The position numbers and the translations under genes were made by a program. From assembly GCF_021130785.1 (NCBI RefSeq), contig NC_060207.1:101597001-101661000 (forward strand): a stretch of DNA of 64,000 nucleotides, given 5' to 3'. The DNA is from Homalodisca vitripennis (Eukaryota > Arthropoda > Insecta > Hemiptera > Cicadellidae). Positions 34,448-46,339 of this stretch are shown here, one piece after another. How positions within the stretch are numbered: position 1 is the first letter of the stretch; every line of letters starts with the position of its first letter. The notes beneath the pieces were generated by a model. It was given only the letters and a program-made list of their open reading frames with translations, ran no database searches and was not told the origin of the DNA.

Positions 34448-34600
34448 ATCCTTTGTATAATAAATTTAAAAGACTTAAAAGTGTAATTTGATGATGTTTC
34501 ATAACTATATCCTCTCTAGAACTTAAGTTATTACAATCTGTTTGAATAAATAGGTACCACTGGATAACTAATGGTTATTCAAAAGTAGCATGTCAATGGG
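34089..34600. mobile_element. TTAA-type (piggyBac-like) MITE, about 510 bp
   Basis: The left end is TTAA followed by CCCATTGGCAAG. The right end on the minus strand is TCAA followed by CCCATTGACATG. Ten of the first twelve TIR bases match, and the right flank differs from TTAA by one base. The interior has no coding remnant but contains a (TA)n tract. The call rests on the ends only. Confidence 0.45.
34388..34445. repeat. (TA)n microsatellite
   Basis: About 58 bases of nearly pure TA dinucleotides, inside the putative MITE at 34089-34600. Confidence 0.9.
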
Positions 34601-35189
34601 TTGAAACATATATTTTGATGAAAATCTCATCCTTACTAACACAAACTTCTGATTTGTATTCTGTTTTTTCATTTTTGTATGTACAAGTAACTTTTGAAAT
34701 CACTGTATAGGTATCAGTCTGTGGTTAAAAATGTTTTAATTGAGATTTGTTAGCTCAATCTTTGGTAATCAAATTTGGAACATTTTTAAAGGGCCAAATT
34801 ATTACATAACTATTTCATTATATGCTATTTATAAATAGTATTTAACTGAATTTATATTACAGTGAAATTGTCCCATATCTGCTCTGTTTTCGTGTTAAAT
34901 TATTTTTAAAAGTATATAGTAATTTTTTGTCATATCAATGATAACTTAAGTTTCTATAGTACTGTACAACCCACATCTCTTGATTCCTTTTCCCTAAAAC
35001 AAATTATATTCCCCCAACAATTTTTGTTCAATTTTTTAGTTGTAATATTTTTTATTGTTTTTATATAATACAAATAATATGGTATACTGGAGTTATTACT
35101 ACCCAATAATATCCAATATTTTTACATTTTCAACAAAATCACTTTTCTATACATAGATATGAATAGTTAATATATTTGTTTACACTATT

Positions 35190-35680
35190 TGTGAGGAAGA
35201 CATTTGATACTATTGACAGTATGTGACAATAATAGCCATATCTGGAATTTTTAAAGAGGATAATAATTCGATTTTATATTTAGATTGTATTTATGCTAGT
35301 ATTATCCATGTTAGGTATCACATATTGTTGTTATCTTGGGGTAAGTATTTTATTATTTTTTGTAGATATGTTTAGGCTGTGTTTTGTTAGAATTTCAAAG
35401 AATCCAAGCTAAAGCATGTCATCTGTAATTTGTTTGGTCCACCAGACACTTTATTTATTGATACTCATTCCATATTTTTTTCTGATTTTAAAAATTACGA
35501 TGATATTTAGATTTTTTGTTCCAAGTTAAAATTGTTAGGTATGTAGTTAATCAATTTTCCCTGCGTAAAAACATTATAGACAATGAAAAAACTAAATACA
35601 TATTTTTAAATTGTTTACTCAATAAAGTATTTGGTATTTAAAATTCATTTTATTTTTGAAAAACGTTTTTATACATACAT
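35190..35680 (+). pseudogene. Very degraded LINE fragment
   Basis: Faint traces occur in RT order on the + strand: RKTFDTIDSM near 35197, then FQRIQAKACH near 35390, followed by an AATAAAG end near 35620. These resemble 'KAFDTVDH' and 'LQRIQNKACR' of Jockey-like RTs. The rest cannot be read. Confidence 0.25.
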
Positions 35681-38600
35681 AAAACTTTTTAAATCAATTA
35701 TTTTGTTAATTTTAATTTAGTATCACAATATAAAATTTACTTTAAACACTGTTTCTTTGCTCCACTATAAACCAAAAAATCACTCATTACACTAAAACAA
35801 AACTGTTACATTTTCACCAAATTAATTGTTGCCACTAGACCTGAAATATCTAGGCGTAAATGTTGCCTTGAGGCTTAAATATTTACTACAATGAGTTAAG
35901 AAATCAATGTTTGTGCATCTGTGTGATGCAAATAACCAGTTTTTAAACTTACATTTTTAAGAAGTTTAGTAAAAAAAGTTTTGTTATGTTCATTAATGTA
36001 AATATAAATTTTATATGAAAATAATGTATTATACATTAAGATTGAAGCTAAAATTGTCATGAACAAATCAGTATGTTTTTTATAAGATACCTGTATATAA
36101 TGCATATGATGTTTATTATTCCTTGATATAAAGATGACAAAAAGGAACAGTATCCTAAGACTAAGATATGTATTAGATATTCTCCAAATCTAAACTATTT
36201 TGATAACTAATATCTAATGCTACAACACAAGTAATGTCTGTAGTTAACACGATTACTGGTAACGTTCTTGTTAAGACCATAAAGATTTTTTTAAGTACCT
36301 ACTAGTATACTCATTAAATATCTTACCCTAAGCCAATGAATATTGAACATTTATATGAAATGCTTGAAACTCAATATACATACACAAGTTGTAAAACAAA
36401 AGTTCTGGTTTTGTGAGTTTTATATTTGAAATGACAGTTTATTTTTAATCCTAATATTTTATCATATTAATAAAACAATTTTATGGCTTTACTTTAAATA
36501 TTGTAACATGTTATTATCCCTTATAAATAATCTTTTTAAACACAGCCTAAACAGCCTAGAGTGTTATGTTAGTACAGAGTACCTTCTGCTCCTTGTAGAT
36601 TCAACTGTCAATGCAATTAGTGTTACAGTACATTTGTGCAGTGTTACGCACAGAGTTAGCAGGTAAGAGTGTTACACAACATTGTGGTGGTTTAGTTATA
36701 TACATATATCAAGTAATTACAAATTATTAATGGTGATTATTTTCAATGCAAGTTATTATTAGTTCTCTAAAGCGCATAATATTATAGTGTTCAAATATAT
36801 ATAAATATGTTATTTACTATTTTTATTTTAACCTCTATGTGTATATATTAGATTATTGTTTTATTATTGAAAAATGTAAGTTATTTAGATTGGTTTGTTA
36901 TGGGTTAGTGTAAGGCAACCAAATGCACCATAGTTGAGATGTTTTATTTGAATCATATCATGTGAAGTCATCTGATGGCATATGATGACCGTGCCAAGGA
37001 TGTTTCCTTAAAGCAATGTTTGCCAACGTACGTTTTGTTTTTTTACTCTTTTTCATTGAACACTTTATGTACCCTTGCTTAATGCTGCTGAAGATTGCTG
37101 GAAGTTAGAATCCAGCACTTGGTTTTCTTCAGATTGCATGGGAACTTTATCTTGCTAATATACTGTTATTTTTGTGTGCATGATCAATTCTTTTTCACTT
37201 ACAAAATTATTCCCTGATTATTGGTGATGAATGTATGTGTAATGTTTTCTTCTGGATTTCACTTTCTTTACTGTTAATTTCAAATCGGATTTTAAGATAG
37301 TGATTTCTAATTTTTGTTACATAGATAGTCATAGGGGAAATTTTTTCTAGATATTAATAACACTTATAAGTATAACAGCAATTAGGGACTTACAAATTGT
37401 TAATGAACGTCTCAATAACCTTGGCACAGTTACCATGTGATCATCGAGCATTCTCGTTACAAATTACCAAAATTACATTTGACTGTAACAAGAAACACAG
37501 CTAAATGTTGAAGTTTATTTGTACTGAGCATTGACTATATTAAGCTTTAATGTGTGGTGTACTTTTAAATCACAAGGAAATCAGACGTGTCAGTTTTGCA
37601 AACTTTGTAAGCTTTCAGTGTTAACTTCTGAGATGTTTGTTTGTTGTGATTAGCAGTAATTTTATGGTTATATTATCATTAAACATATTATAATTAATTG
37701 TAACATAATTGTATGTTATAAATGTGAGTGAGTCAGTGATAACAGTTTATGAGGAGGATATGAAGGATATTCTTGATAATTTCATAAAAATATGTGTTTA
37801 GATTACAAATATGATAAAAAATAACCTATTGTTAATCAGAAATTAAGTCTGGAATGTTATGACAGTAATGGAAAAGTATTTCAGTATTGGTTGGCTGCAA
37901 TTAAAAACAAATTAAATAAAATGTATACCACACAAAAGTGATAGATTTAATTTTTTAGTAGACATATGTGTTTTTGTCAGATAAAAATCGGGTTGTAAGT
38001 TACCAATCATCCAATTAGAGATTAGCCAGGGCATTAAATAGTACAACACACTGATAAATAATAGGATCATTGAAAGTTACGCTGAGATGGGTGGTTCCAT
38101 TCAGATCAAACCATACTGAATAATTCAACTGTTCTGTATCTTTCAAAGACATTTTGAGATAATAACACAAAATAAATCTGTGAGTATGTAAATTAAGATA
38201 CTCACAGATTTAAGAACGTCTAATTCTTTGAAGGGTCTTAACATATCAGTACATAGAGAAAAGGCATTTTCAGTTTAATAGAGAGTTTAAAATATGTAAA
38301 CCAACTGATCAGTACAAGTAGTTTTTTTTTATACGACTTGAAACCGTCAGTTAACCTAAATAATAAATAGAACTGGAGTGAAACAACAACAGCTAATCTA
38401 AGAATCTTCCAACATTAACATTCCAAATGCTCCTCGATAATGATATATTTGTTTACTTCTCAGAAATATTTTTCATGAAGCATTCTATCTAAATTTATTT
38501 GCCATAAAATTTTTCATTAACATGTTAATGTAGTAGAACCTAGATAACAAGAGTCTCAAGTGGATTTGGGAAACATTCTTGTTATCAAGAGACTCTCTAA

Positions 38601-38770
38601 TTGAGGTTGGTGCTATCAAGACTATGCAGACTTGTTCATGTTATCAAGATCACACTGGTTTATCTCAAATCCTTTTATAGCAAATACATTTTGTATCAAT
38701 CCTGTCTAACAGTTTTTGTTTAAAAAAAGTACATTTACAATGGCACATAAATATTGGCTGAGAATTAATG
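35681..38770. other. AT-rich stretch, nothing recognised
   Basis: No gene or element end is supported. The minus ORF at 35896-36105 has no motif. Confidence 0.35.
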
Positions 38771-38777
38771 AAACTTA

Positions 38778-38960
38778 TCACTTGAGGGGCTGAAAAACTT
38801 TCATTCGTGTCTATCAGCACGATATCTTGAAAATAAAAATGACCTATAGACTTGAAATTTTGCATGACGCTTCATTTATATATGGGCAACACTGAATTGA
38901 ATGATAGTGCATGTCACTCCATAGGATTTGATTGTGGAGAAAATAGCTAAATAAATAAAT
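38778..38960 (+). repeat. Dispersed repeat R2, copy 2
   Basis: It parallels 12140-12290: GAGGGGCTGAAAAACTTTC, then GACCTATAGACTTGAAATTT, then GCTTCATTTATATATGGGCAA. Same orientation, no coding capacity. Confidence 0.45.
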
Positions 38961-39718
38961 TTATGAGCAAACTCCAATCATGTGAGACTCCAACATGGAC
39001 TTTTATTCATGGAGTAAAAAAGAAAAAAAATATAGTGGAAAGTCATGTTAAATGTTGGTAAGATTTGATTTCAGAGCACTTAAGTGTTATAGTACCCTCC
39101 CCACTTCACAAGTACTTTTATGATTTAAACATTCTTTTGTGAAACCTAAATGAAGGATGTGAAAAATTTCACATGGTGATTCACATGGTTTCTTACAGAC
39201 ACTGTTCACAGATTACGGTAATTCACATGACATATGTTGAGGGGGGGTTTAAAGTCTAGACCTGTGCCCAAGACCCCCTCGAATTTTCCTCGAAACACAT
39301 CGTTAACCACTGTAAATGAGCACTGGAAAGCCCAAATTCATACTATAAAGGTTTCAATATTTGAAACAACTTACTACTGAGATTAAACTTGTACTGTAAA
39401 GATTTGACTTTGCAAGAAGACTTGCCATAGAGGGTTAAGATTTTTGATCTGAATTCGGAAATAAATCTGTGCTATTGGAAGTGTAAATAAAATAAAAGTC
39501 ACTATAAAGATACTTTTAACATAAAGTGTTATGGTCTTTTCAAGCAGGTCTGATAAATCCATGTGTTATCGAGAAAGTTGTGCTATTGAGGGCCGTGTTA
39601 ATAAGAGATTACTGTATTTCACATCCTTTAGTACAAATAAATATCTTAATCCTATCATCAAAATCAATATGTAGCACACTGAGGTTTTAAATTTGAAAAT
39701 TATTCAGTGGGTTTACAA

Positions 39719-40227
39719 TGAGGCGTATTCAGAAAGTAAGTACCGCATTAAAGAAAATAGTAAAACAATGTTATTTTTATATGAAAGGGCACACACTAAT
39801 TATTTGTCTACATAGTGTTCAACAATGTTGAATACTTGTCATAGCTGATGACCTGCTTTTCTATGCCTCATTCATAGAAACTTCCTGTCAATGACAATGG
39901 CTATGACTTCACAGCATTTAATCACCTTCTAACCCACTTTCTCCCCATTTCATCACTCATTGTGTCTTCAGTGTTAAACATCTTTCATTTGACGATGCAT
40001 TTCATCTGGTTTCACATTTCTTGCATTCAAAAATCGAATTACAGAACGAATCTCACAGTCGGTGGGAGTAGCAACTGTCCTACCATCTTACAGTAAATTG
40101 AAAACACAACGCAGAACAACCAAAATGCAGTCAGTTAAGAGATGGTTAACAAGGAAGACTAGCGCGCATACATGGAACGCAGACTATGGGGGCAATGACA
40201 TGGTACATGCATCATGAATACACCTCG
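39719..40227 (-). mobile_element. Internally deleted mariner derivative, 509 bp
   Basis: The ends match imperfectly as inverted repeats: GAGGCGTATTCAGAAAGTAA on the left and, on the minus strand from the right, GAGGTGTATTCATGATGCAT; both share a GTACC further in. TA flanks the right end. The minus strand first reads PTDCEIRSVIRFLNARNVKP with DEMHRQMKDV, the start of a mariner HTH. It then shows a trace of 'TMSDEMGRKWVRR' and passes directly to a C-terminal-like FYE*GIEKQVISYDK. The catalytic middle is deleted. It is a different mariner lineage from the intact copy at 9630. Confidence 0.65.
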
Positions 40228-40999
40228 TACTAATTAATTCTCATGGCATTCAATAATTCTTGTGGTAAATTTAATAGTGTGAAATTAATGAACTATTGTG
40301 AATATGTGATATAGATTTCTTTTTTCTTAATTTACAGTATTACATTAACATAAGTTTTATTTACCACTGTTACAGTTACATAATTTACTAGTTGATAGTT
40401 AAGTAGTTTAGTAAGAGGTATAATTTAGTAATAGTTTCACCATGATTTCTCCATTACATTTTTATGTGGCAGAATAGAGTCTAACATGATTTTCAATGTA
40501 TTCTTTCAGTTTGAAATGGTCGTATTTATATTGATCTCCTAAAAGAGTATATAATGAAGTTGATTTTGAAAATGTTCACTTCTGCTTTGATAAAATGATA
40601 TTACTTGTAAAAATCACAAGACAATGTAACATAATTAAGATAATATTCAATGATCTGTAAGTTTTCAACAACCCTACCATATCTAAACAAGAAATTAGTT
40701 TTTTACTATTAGATATCTGTATAGTATTACGGGTAAAAAGCTATGTTGTTACACCATTTGTCTATATGTAAGTTATTTTTTAACATGGAGTAATTTTGAC
40801 CATATTTATTCTGTTGCTTTATTATTTCTGTCCCTTTCTCACTTTAGATTAAGTAAATATCTATAATTTTACTCTGCAATTCATAATTTTCTTTGATTAT
40901 AATAATACAATATATAATACACATAAAACATTATTTAACAGTTATATTAAAAAAGTAATTGAAAAGAAATTTAATTGAGTAATACATAATTTTAATTAA

Positions 41000-41860
41000 A
41001 AGGAGAAGAGAAGCCATAATCACGCATTTATTCTTCCTGTTACTAACCAAGTCTAATCATTCTCTGGCTCCATGATCCGCTGCAATAAGTAAGTCTTAAC
41101 AGCCGAAGCAAACCGATCCTGACTCTCCAAAAATTTGATGTAGGTTGGAAGTGAGTTCCACATACAACATGCAATTGTCAAATGACTAGTTGAATATTGC
41201 GATATGAGATGAATTTAGGTTTATCGCATTGCACATCACAGTATATTAGCTTATGGTTGGTAATACGTTTACCATTATGTTAAAAAATATTGGAAGTATC
41301 AACTATTCCCAAATCTTGATTGAAATTCTTGTCCACAATTATGACGTCAATAAGAGAAGATGTATTCTCAGTGATGCGAGTGGGTTCCCTTAAAATTTGA
41401 ACGAGACCCAAAGATGGAAAAATTCTCTCGAGATAATTGAAATCTGCTCTACTCTGGTTAAAAAACTTCACATTCAGGTCGCCCAACAGAATCTACCTCA
41501 GGTGATATGTCAATAAACAAAGCATGTATCAAAACATCTTATGCAAGATTATGGTGCATCTGGTGGTCTATATGCAATACACACACACAGCTTCTGACCT
41601 TTCAGATAAGCCAAGCCACAAATATATTCAATGCGAACATCTACGTTGAGAAGTCGGACAAGAGTGAACTTAAAATCGCACCTCACATACAGAACCACAC
41701 CACCTCCTCAACATCCCAGCTGAGGCGGCCTATCGCAACGATGAAGTGTGTAGCCCGGCACATAGAAAACATAAGAGGGAACGTCCGGAGATAGCAATGA
41801 TTCAGTGACTCCCAACAAGTCAAGTTGAAAATCATCAATTACTGAACACAACTCTGTTCA
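41000..41860 (-). mobile_element. LINE family E, internally deleted copy
   Basis: On the minus strand, from about 41860: a decayed endonuclease N-terminal part (DLLGVTESLL), then MGDLNVKFFNQSRADFNYLE (41486) through SLGLVQILREPTRITENTSS to SLIDVIIVDKNFNQDLG. It then jumps at about 41210 to a LINE C-terminal-like stretch (TIACCMWNSLPTYIKFLES in a shifted frame), ending near 41000. The endonuclease part is almost identical to 54898-55138, so they are two copies of the same family. The RT is missing. Confidence 0.7.
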
Positions 41861-42065
41861 TTGGTTAGGAATTTGCAGTATAGACAAACCAGTGCGGGTA
41901 TTCCTTGTACCTTCTTCAACAACAATAAATTCTAAATCCTTTAGAAAGTATCTTGGAAATTCAGTTTTCAAAATAGAAAAAAATAAAGTAAAAATTCAGA
42001 AGACACATCGTTTAACCATAACATTACAAGTTGTACATAATAAGGTGAGATATATTCATCTTGAC

Positions 42066-42160
42066 TTAACACTTTCACTGCCGACAACGTCATTTGACGT
42101 CACACATGGAATTCTGTAGACCACCAACGCCTTTTGACGGCGCAGACTTTTATAGTAATA
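42066..42160 (+). mobile_element. Single piggyBac-like terminus with palindromic motifs
   Basis: TTAA (42066-42069) is followed by CACTTTCACTGCCGACAACG. Two related near-palindromes follow: AACGTCATTTGACGT near 42086 and CCAACGCCTTTTGACGGC near 42125. The architecture matches the TTAA ends at 56084 and 62538. No partner end was found downstream; it may have been lost at the LINE E boundary near 42745. Confidence 0.4.
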
Positions 42161-43951
42161 AAAATGCATTTAAACGTATTTAGACTTTGGCATTGATAGT
42201 CATTCGCTATTTCCATGTTTTTATTTCTTAATATATGGATTATAGTCTATGAAATGTTGCAGTCATTTGGAATATCGGAAAAAAATGGTTTGTTTACAAA
42301 CTCTGCGTTGCTGCCGGGCGGCCGTTTGTTGTCGTTTTGCTAATTCATCATCTTCATTGTTATTGTTTTGCTTGCTATTAGTTTTGTTTACGATTGTTTT
42401 GTGAGTAAATTCCAAATTAAATTAATAAAAAATATAAAACTTTTTATGTTAAAGAATTGAGTGTCTCATAATATTTTAAAACATAAAAAATAACCATTTA
42501 ATAATTAGCAAACATGTTATTTCAAGATATACAGCCACAGCCCGTTATAAAAAGTATAGTCATATCTGTCGACTGCCTTTCCATTATCATTGATAATTTT
42601 ACTTTGCTCAACTCAAATTTGAATGCACTCTTTATGGACTTTTAATTGACAAAAATATCAATATTTCCCAACCCTTTCCCTTTAAGATTGGTGGTGACTA
42701 GTTTTTGTATAACTATCGTTCCTCTTTCCCCCTTTTAAAATCTCTTAAATAAATAACGTCTTTATTCATCAAGCGTTCTTCAAAGTTGCAGACTCTGATT
42801 TATAAGACAACTCTTGTCATAGCATACAGATAAATAATTATCATTCAAATCTAAAACTAAATAAAATTACATAAAAATCTTTTTGACATGATTTTTAAAT
42901 TAACAGTAACTAAGGCTCTTCAAAGTAGGGGCAAAGTATTGTATAGTTCTGGTCCAAAAGCTTTCTTACCAATTTCTAGACGGACCCTTGGCAAATGAAG
43001 TAAGCCGTCCTGTCAAGTACTGCGAGTGTTTATTTCATGCCTGAAAATAAGCTTTTTCCTGAGATATTCAGGCTTCCAGTCTGAATAACTTTGTAAATAA
43101 GTTGAACAGTTCACAAGTTACAATCTTTAATCGATAACACCTTAAAACTTAACCTAAATTCACTGATGTGATCAAATCTTTTGAGACTATAGACAAATCT
43201 CAGAGCTCTGTTCTATAATCTAGTCTAGAACCATAACATTTTCCTGAGTAAGGCAACGAGTGAAAGATGAAAGAGTATAGTACACAGTAGGAGAAATTGT
43301 TGAGCGGACAATTTGCAACTTAGCGAACACTGGCAGTATCTTTACACATCTATATAACGTCTTCAACTTGATCACGATGCTTTTACATATAGATTTTACA
43401 TGACTCATAAAATCAAGATTGGAATCCAAAGTGACTCCAAGGATTTTTAGAGAACTGTCTGTAACCAAATGGTTGCCATCTAAAGTGACAAACTGATTGA
43501 TGTAATTATAACGTAATTGACAATTGAAGGGCTAAGTTGATGAAGGAGGTATGTAACAAAAACAAGTTTAGAAGATATGAGCTCTCAAAGATTTTACCTT
43601 ACTACTTTTTTTTGTATGAAATTATTCCATTTACTTTGATGTAAGTATACTACTATGGGTATTTTGGGTCTTTTCTATTAAAATTGTGTTAATCTGACTA
43701 TATTTAGTATTAAAAAAATAATTTTTTTTGTACATACCTCGTTCTTCCATTAACAATGGAATTATTCTTAGATATTTTCAAATGATATTAGAGGTATTAA
43801 AATTGAAACTACTAATAAATTTAATAAAAAATTTATTAAAAATTACAAATTTGTATACAAAATTTTTGTTCTTAAGAGTTTTATTGCAATTCATTTAGAA
43901 TTTGAATGTACCACCACCGGTGATGCTCAGGGATAAATTGGAGCTGCTCCC

Positions 43952-44668
43952 TCAGTTTTCAAGTTTGGCTTCCTTGATCGAGCTTGTTTTTCTTTGCAGC
44001 CTACGAATAGAGACTTCTTCTTCCAGTTTAGGGACACTTTTCAAGGAATGAAAAATGTTTACTTTTCTGAATGGAGTAAATTCATCATAACAAGTCTTGA
44101 ACTGGTAATAGCCGTACTCATCAACACGGAGCCACTTTATATGTTCTCTGAAATGTACTTGGCTGTTCCCCATATCTTTTTTTCTGTTGTATAGTTTCAT
44201 ATTGGTCATCAAGGTATTAGTGTCTCTAAAATGATATCTCATGTCAATGACTTTATTCTTCCTACTGGATTTTACAATAATTTCCCTGTACTCCTCAAGA
44301 GAGTATATGTTCTGATGTTTTCTAAAATTTTTTTCAATACGGCCGAAATCTCTGTCAGAATCTAGATATGTATAACTTACCTCTGGGAATTTGTGGTCAA
44401 TTGTTTTAAATTGACGCTTGTGTACTAGATATTGGTAAAGACAAATTAAGAGGAAATTCTTGTTTTGACCTGAACAAGAGTCTGACCATATAACCAGATG
44501 GTTTTTGTGTCTTAGAGAGTCTTCGACTTCCAGAGCTGTTAGTAGACAGCTTAGTATCTCACTGCTGCCTCTTGATGCTTGGTCTTCTGTCCATGTACAG
44601 AAGAGGGCTTTGTCAACCTCTTTGGTTACTATATGTAGGCCAAAGTTGTACAGCCACATTTGTCGCAA
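43952..44668 (-). pseudogene. Sola-like transposase, C-terminal catalytic part
   Basis: Continuation of the ORF at 44629-45750, from LRQMWLYNFGLHIVTKE. Motifs: TWTEDQASRGSSEILSCLL, VIWSDSCSGQNKNFLLICLY (probable second Asp) and YLDSDRDFGRIEKNFRKH (probable third acidic residue). The order DLQ ... SDSCxGQNK ... SDRDFGxIEK is shared by a group of uncharacterised insect proteins that I regard as transposases. It ends at KEAKLEN. No stops inside, so this half is open; only the frameshift near 44670 inactivates the copy. Confidence 0.75.
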
Positions 44669-45750
44669 ATAAAACGCCCCACTGAGTGGGGAAGCGGCAT
44701 GGTATGTTGCAAGTCAATGGTGAGAAATGCTATATTCTCCAAATTTTTCAACTTTTCTCTATCAGATATCAATGCATCGAATGCAGCATGATAGTTAATA
44801 ACATGCTCTTCATCTGCTGAATTAGCATTACAGGTACTAAACGTATCACTCTTAGGGTGACCAAAAGAGAGATTGTATTCTGTTTCAAACACTTTACGGT
44901 AAGTACATTCCTTAACGCGGAAAGCATCATCCAAGTCTTCTTCAGAGCACTGTTCAAGATAAAGTTTATGCATCTTTGAAACTGAAAGTAGTGGAGAGAG
45001 ATATTTCTTGTAGATGTTTGATGGTCGTGAATAATGCGATTCTTCAGCAGGGAACTTTTCAATATGCTGCTTAATGTATTCCCTAACTGTATCAGGTGTC
45101 TTGTTAGGTCTGTTATTGTGCTGACCTCTTCTGTCTGGATTGGGAGCACAGTTCCCGTCTTTAATGGACTTTTGAACAAGATCAATTTTCTTTTTGCTCA
45201 CACAAAACAGCGAAGCAAATGCATTTTTGCAAACAACAGTTTGCTTACCTTCAAGAGTAATAACATATTTAAATGAAGCTGCTTTGTGTTTATCTGAACC
45301 TTTTCTTTTCCTCTTAGTAGGAGTCATTTTTAGGCAATTGAACAATAATGCATTTTTTGCATTGACATCAAGTTTGTAAAATGAAGAGAAGATGGACTGT
45401 TGATTATCAATGGTAAATCGCATGCTGCATTTTAAACGACATTTTTCAGGACACAAATTTTCCATAACAATAGATTTTTCAGCTTTAGCTTCTCCTTTGT
45501 AAGACTGATAAGCCTCGCCTTTTTGGCGAGCAATGGCAGCTTTGCGCTTTTTCCATTCATTGGGATTTCTCTGACGCTTTCTAGAAACTTTTAGTTTAGG
45601 AGAAAATACTTTCTTTTTCTTTCTGACTGGAGGTAAAGAGTTTGGATCATCCATCTGGGGGATAGAGACGTTTTCTTGGGGTTGTGGATCATCCATTTGA
45701 TATATCAATATGCTTTCTTGGGGTCGTTCATTTACTTGTGATGTGGCCAT
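44629..45750 (-). pseudogene. Sola-like transposase, N-terminal part
   Basis: The ATG at 45750 (MATSQVNERPQESILIYQMD) is preferred over the TTG at 45792. The basic N-terminal region (KKKKVFSPKLKVSRKRQRNP) is followed by a Cys-containing segment (CPEKCRLKCSMRF), a HTH-like stretch (FASLFCVSKKKIDLVQKSIK), and the start of the catalytic core with the probable first Asp in FLTIDLQHTMPLPHS. After PLPHSVG the frame shifts and the ORF ends 'RFICDKCGC...' at 44629. The correct continuation is in the overlapping frame beginning at 44668. A single 1-nt change therefore separates two halves of a protein of about 610 residues. Confidence 0.75.
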
Positions 45751-45909
45751 AGGCTGATGTACAAAGTCTTGGTTAAAGCAGTTTACTTGCAATGTTCTAA
45801 TTCCAGTAAAGCCGTCTTCCTTTGTTTAATAATCATAAACAAATCATATAATGGAGCTTACATTACGAATAAACCAAAGATTCTTTCACCTGGGCACAAA
45901 ATAATGATC

Positions 45910-46339
45910 AGCTGTTTTAGTGCATGAAGGAGGTATGTTACAGACTTGTTCAACATTGTAGTGGAAGATGGAGGTATGTGCATATGAGTGTTTCATACCT
46001 CTTTCTTCCATGGTAATATTTCATCAGGTTTTTAATGGATGAAGGAGCTATGTTCCAAGGTACTACACTGGAAGAAGAAGGTATGTGAACAAAAATTGTT
46101 TCATACCTCTTTCTTCCTCCAAGGCTTGGATTAATTTTGTAACATACATTCTTCTTCCATTATACTTCAGAGTTCAGTGTGTAACATACCTCTTTATCAA
46201 GTGTTTATTTCCTTTGCAAAGCGTCTAGGAGTGCTAGTGTCAGTGCCATATGTTAGTTTAACACATAACACCTTCATCCATGATGAAAACTCAAATCTTG
46301 AAAAAATGTTACATACCTCCTTCTTCCACTTAGCCCTTC
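45910..46339. repeat. Subterminal repeat array of the Sola-like element
   Basis: At least seven variants of GGAAGAAGGAGGTATG occur in this stretch in both orientations, for example ATGAAGGAGGTATGTTACA near 45925, GGAAGATGGAGGTATGTG near 45963, TCATACCTCTTTCTTCCA near 45995, GGAAGAAGAAGGTATGTG near 46070, and the terminal copy itself. They repeat the inner part of the TIR and probably are transposase binding sites. Confidence 0.75.

Larger units (their letters stand above)
43526..46339 (-). mobile_element. Sola-like DNA transposon, 2814 bp, AATT target duplication
   Basis: Terminal inverted repeats of about 33 bp (starting GAAGGGCTAAGT and containing GAAGGAGGTATGTAACA) match at 31 of 33 positions. 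AATT lies at both flanks (43522-43525, 46340-46343). Taking out the element plus one AATT restores the frame of LINE E (RSSLNCQLRYNY). Repeated GAAGGAGGTATG-like motifs in both orientations occur between 45900 and 46330 and at 43725-43760. It encodes one transposase broken by a single frameshift. The 4-bp duplication suggests the Sola superfamily, but the assignment is tentative. Confidence 0.85.

Noticed and set aside
44769..45379. ORFs of 138, 80 and 61 codons in other frames
   Set aside because: They are shadows of the Sola-like transposase, whose frame has better codon content and conserved motifs.
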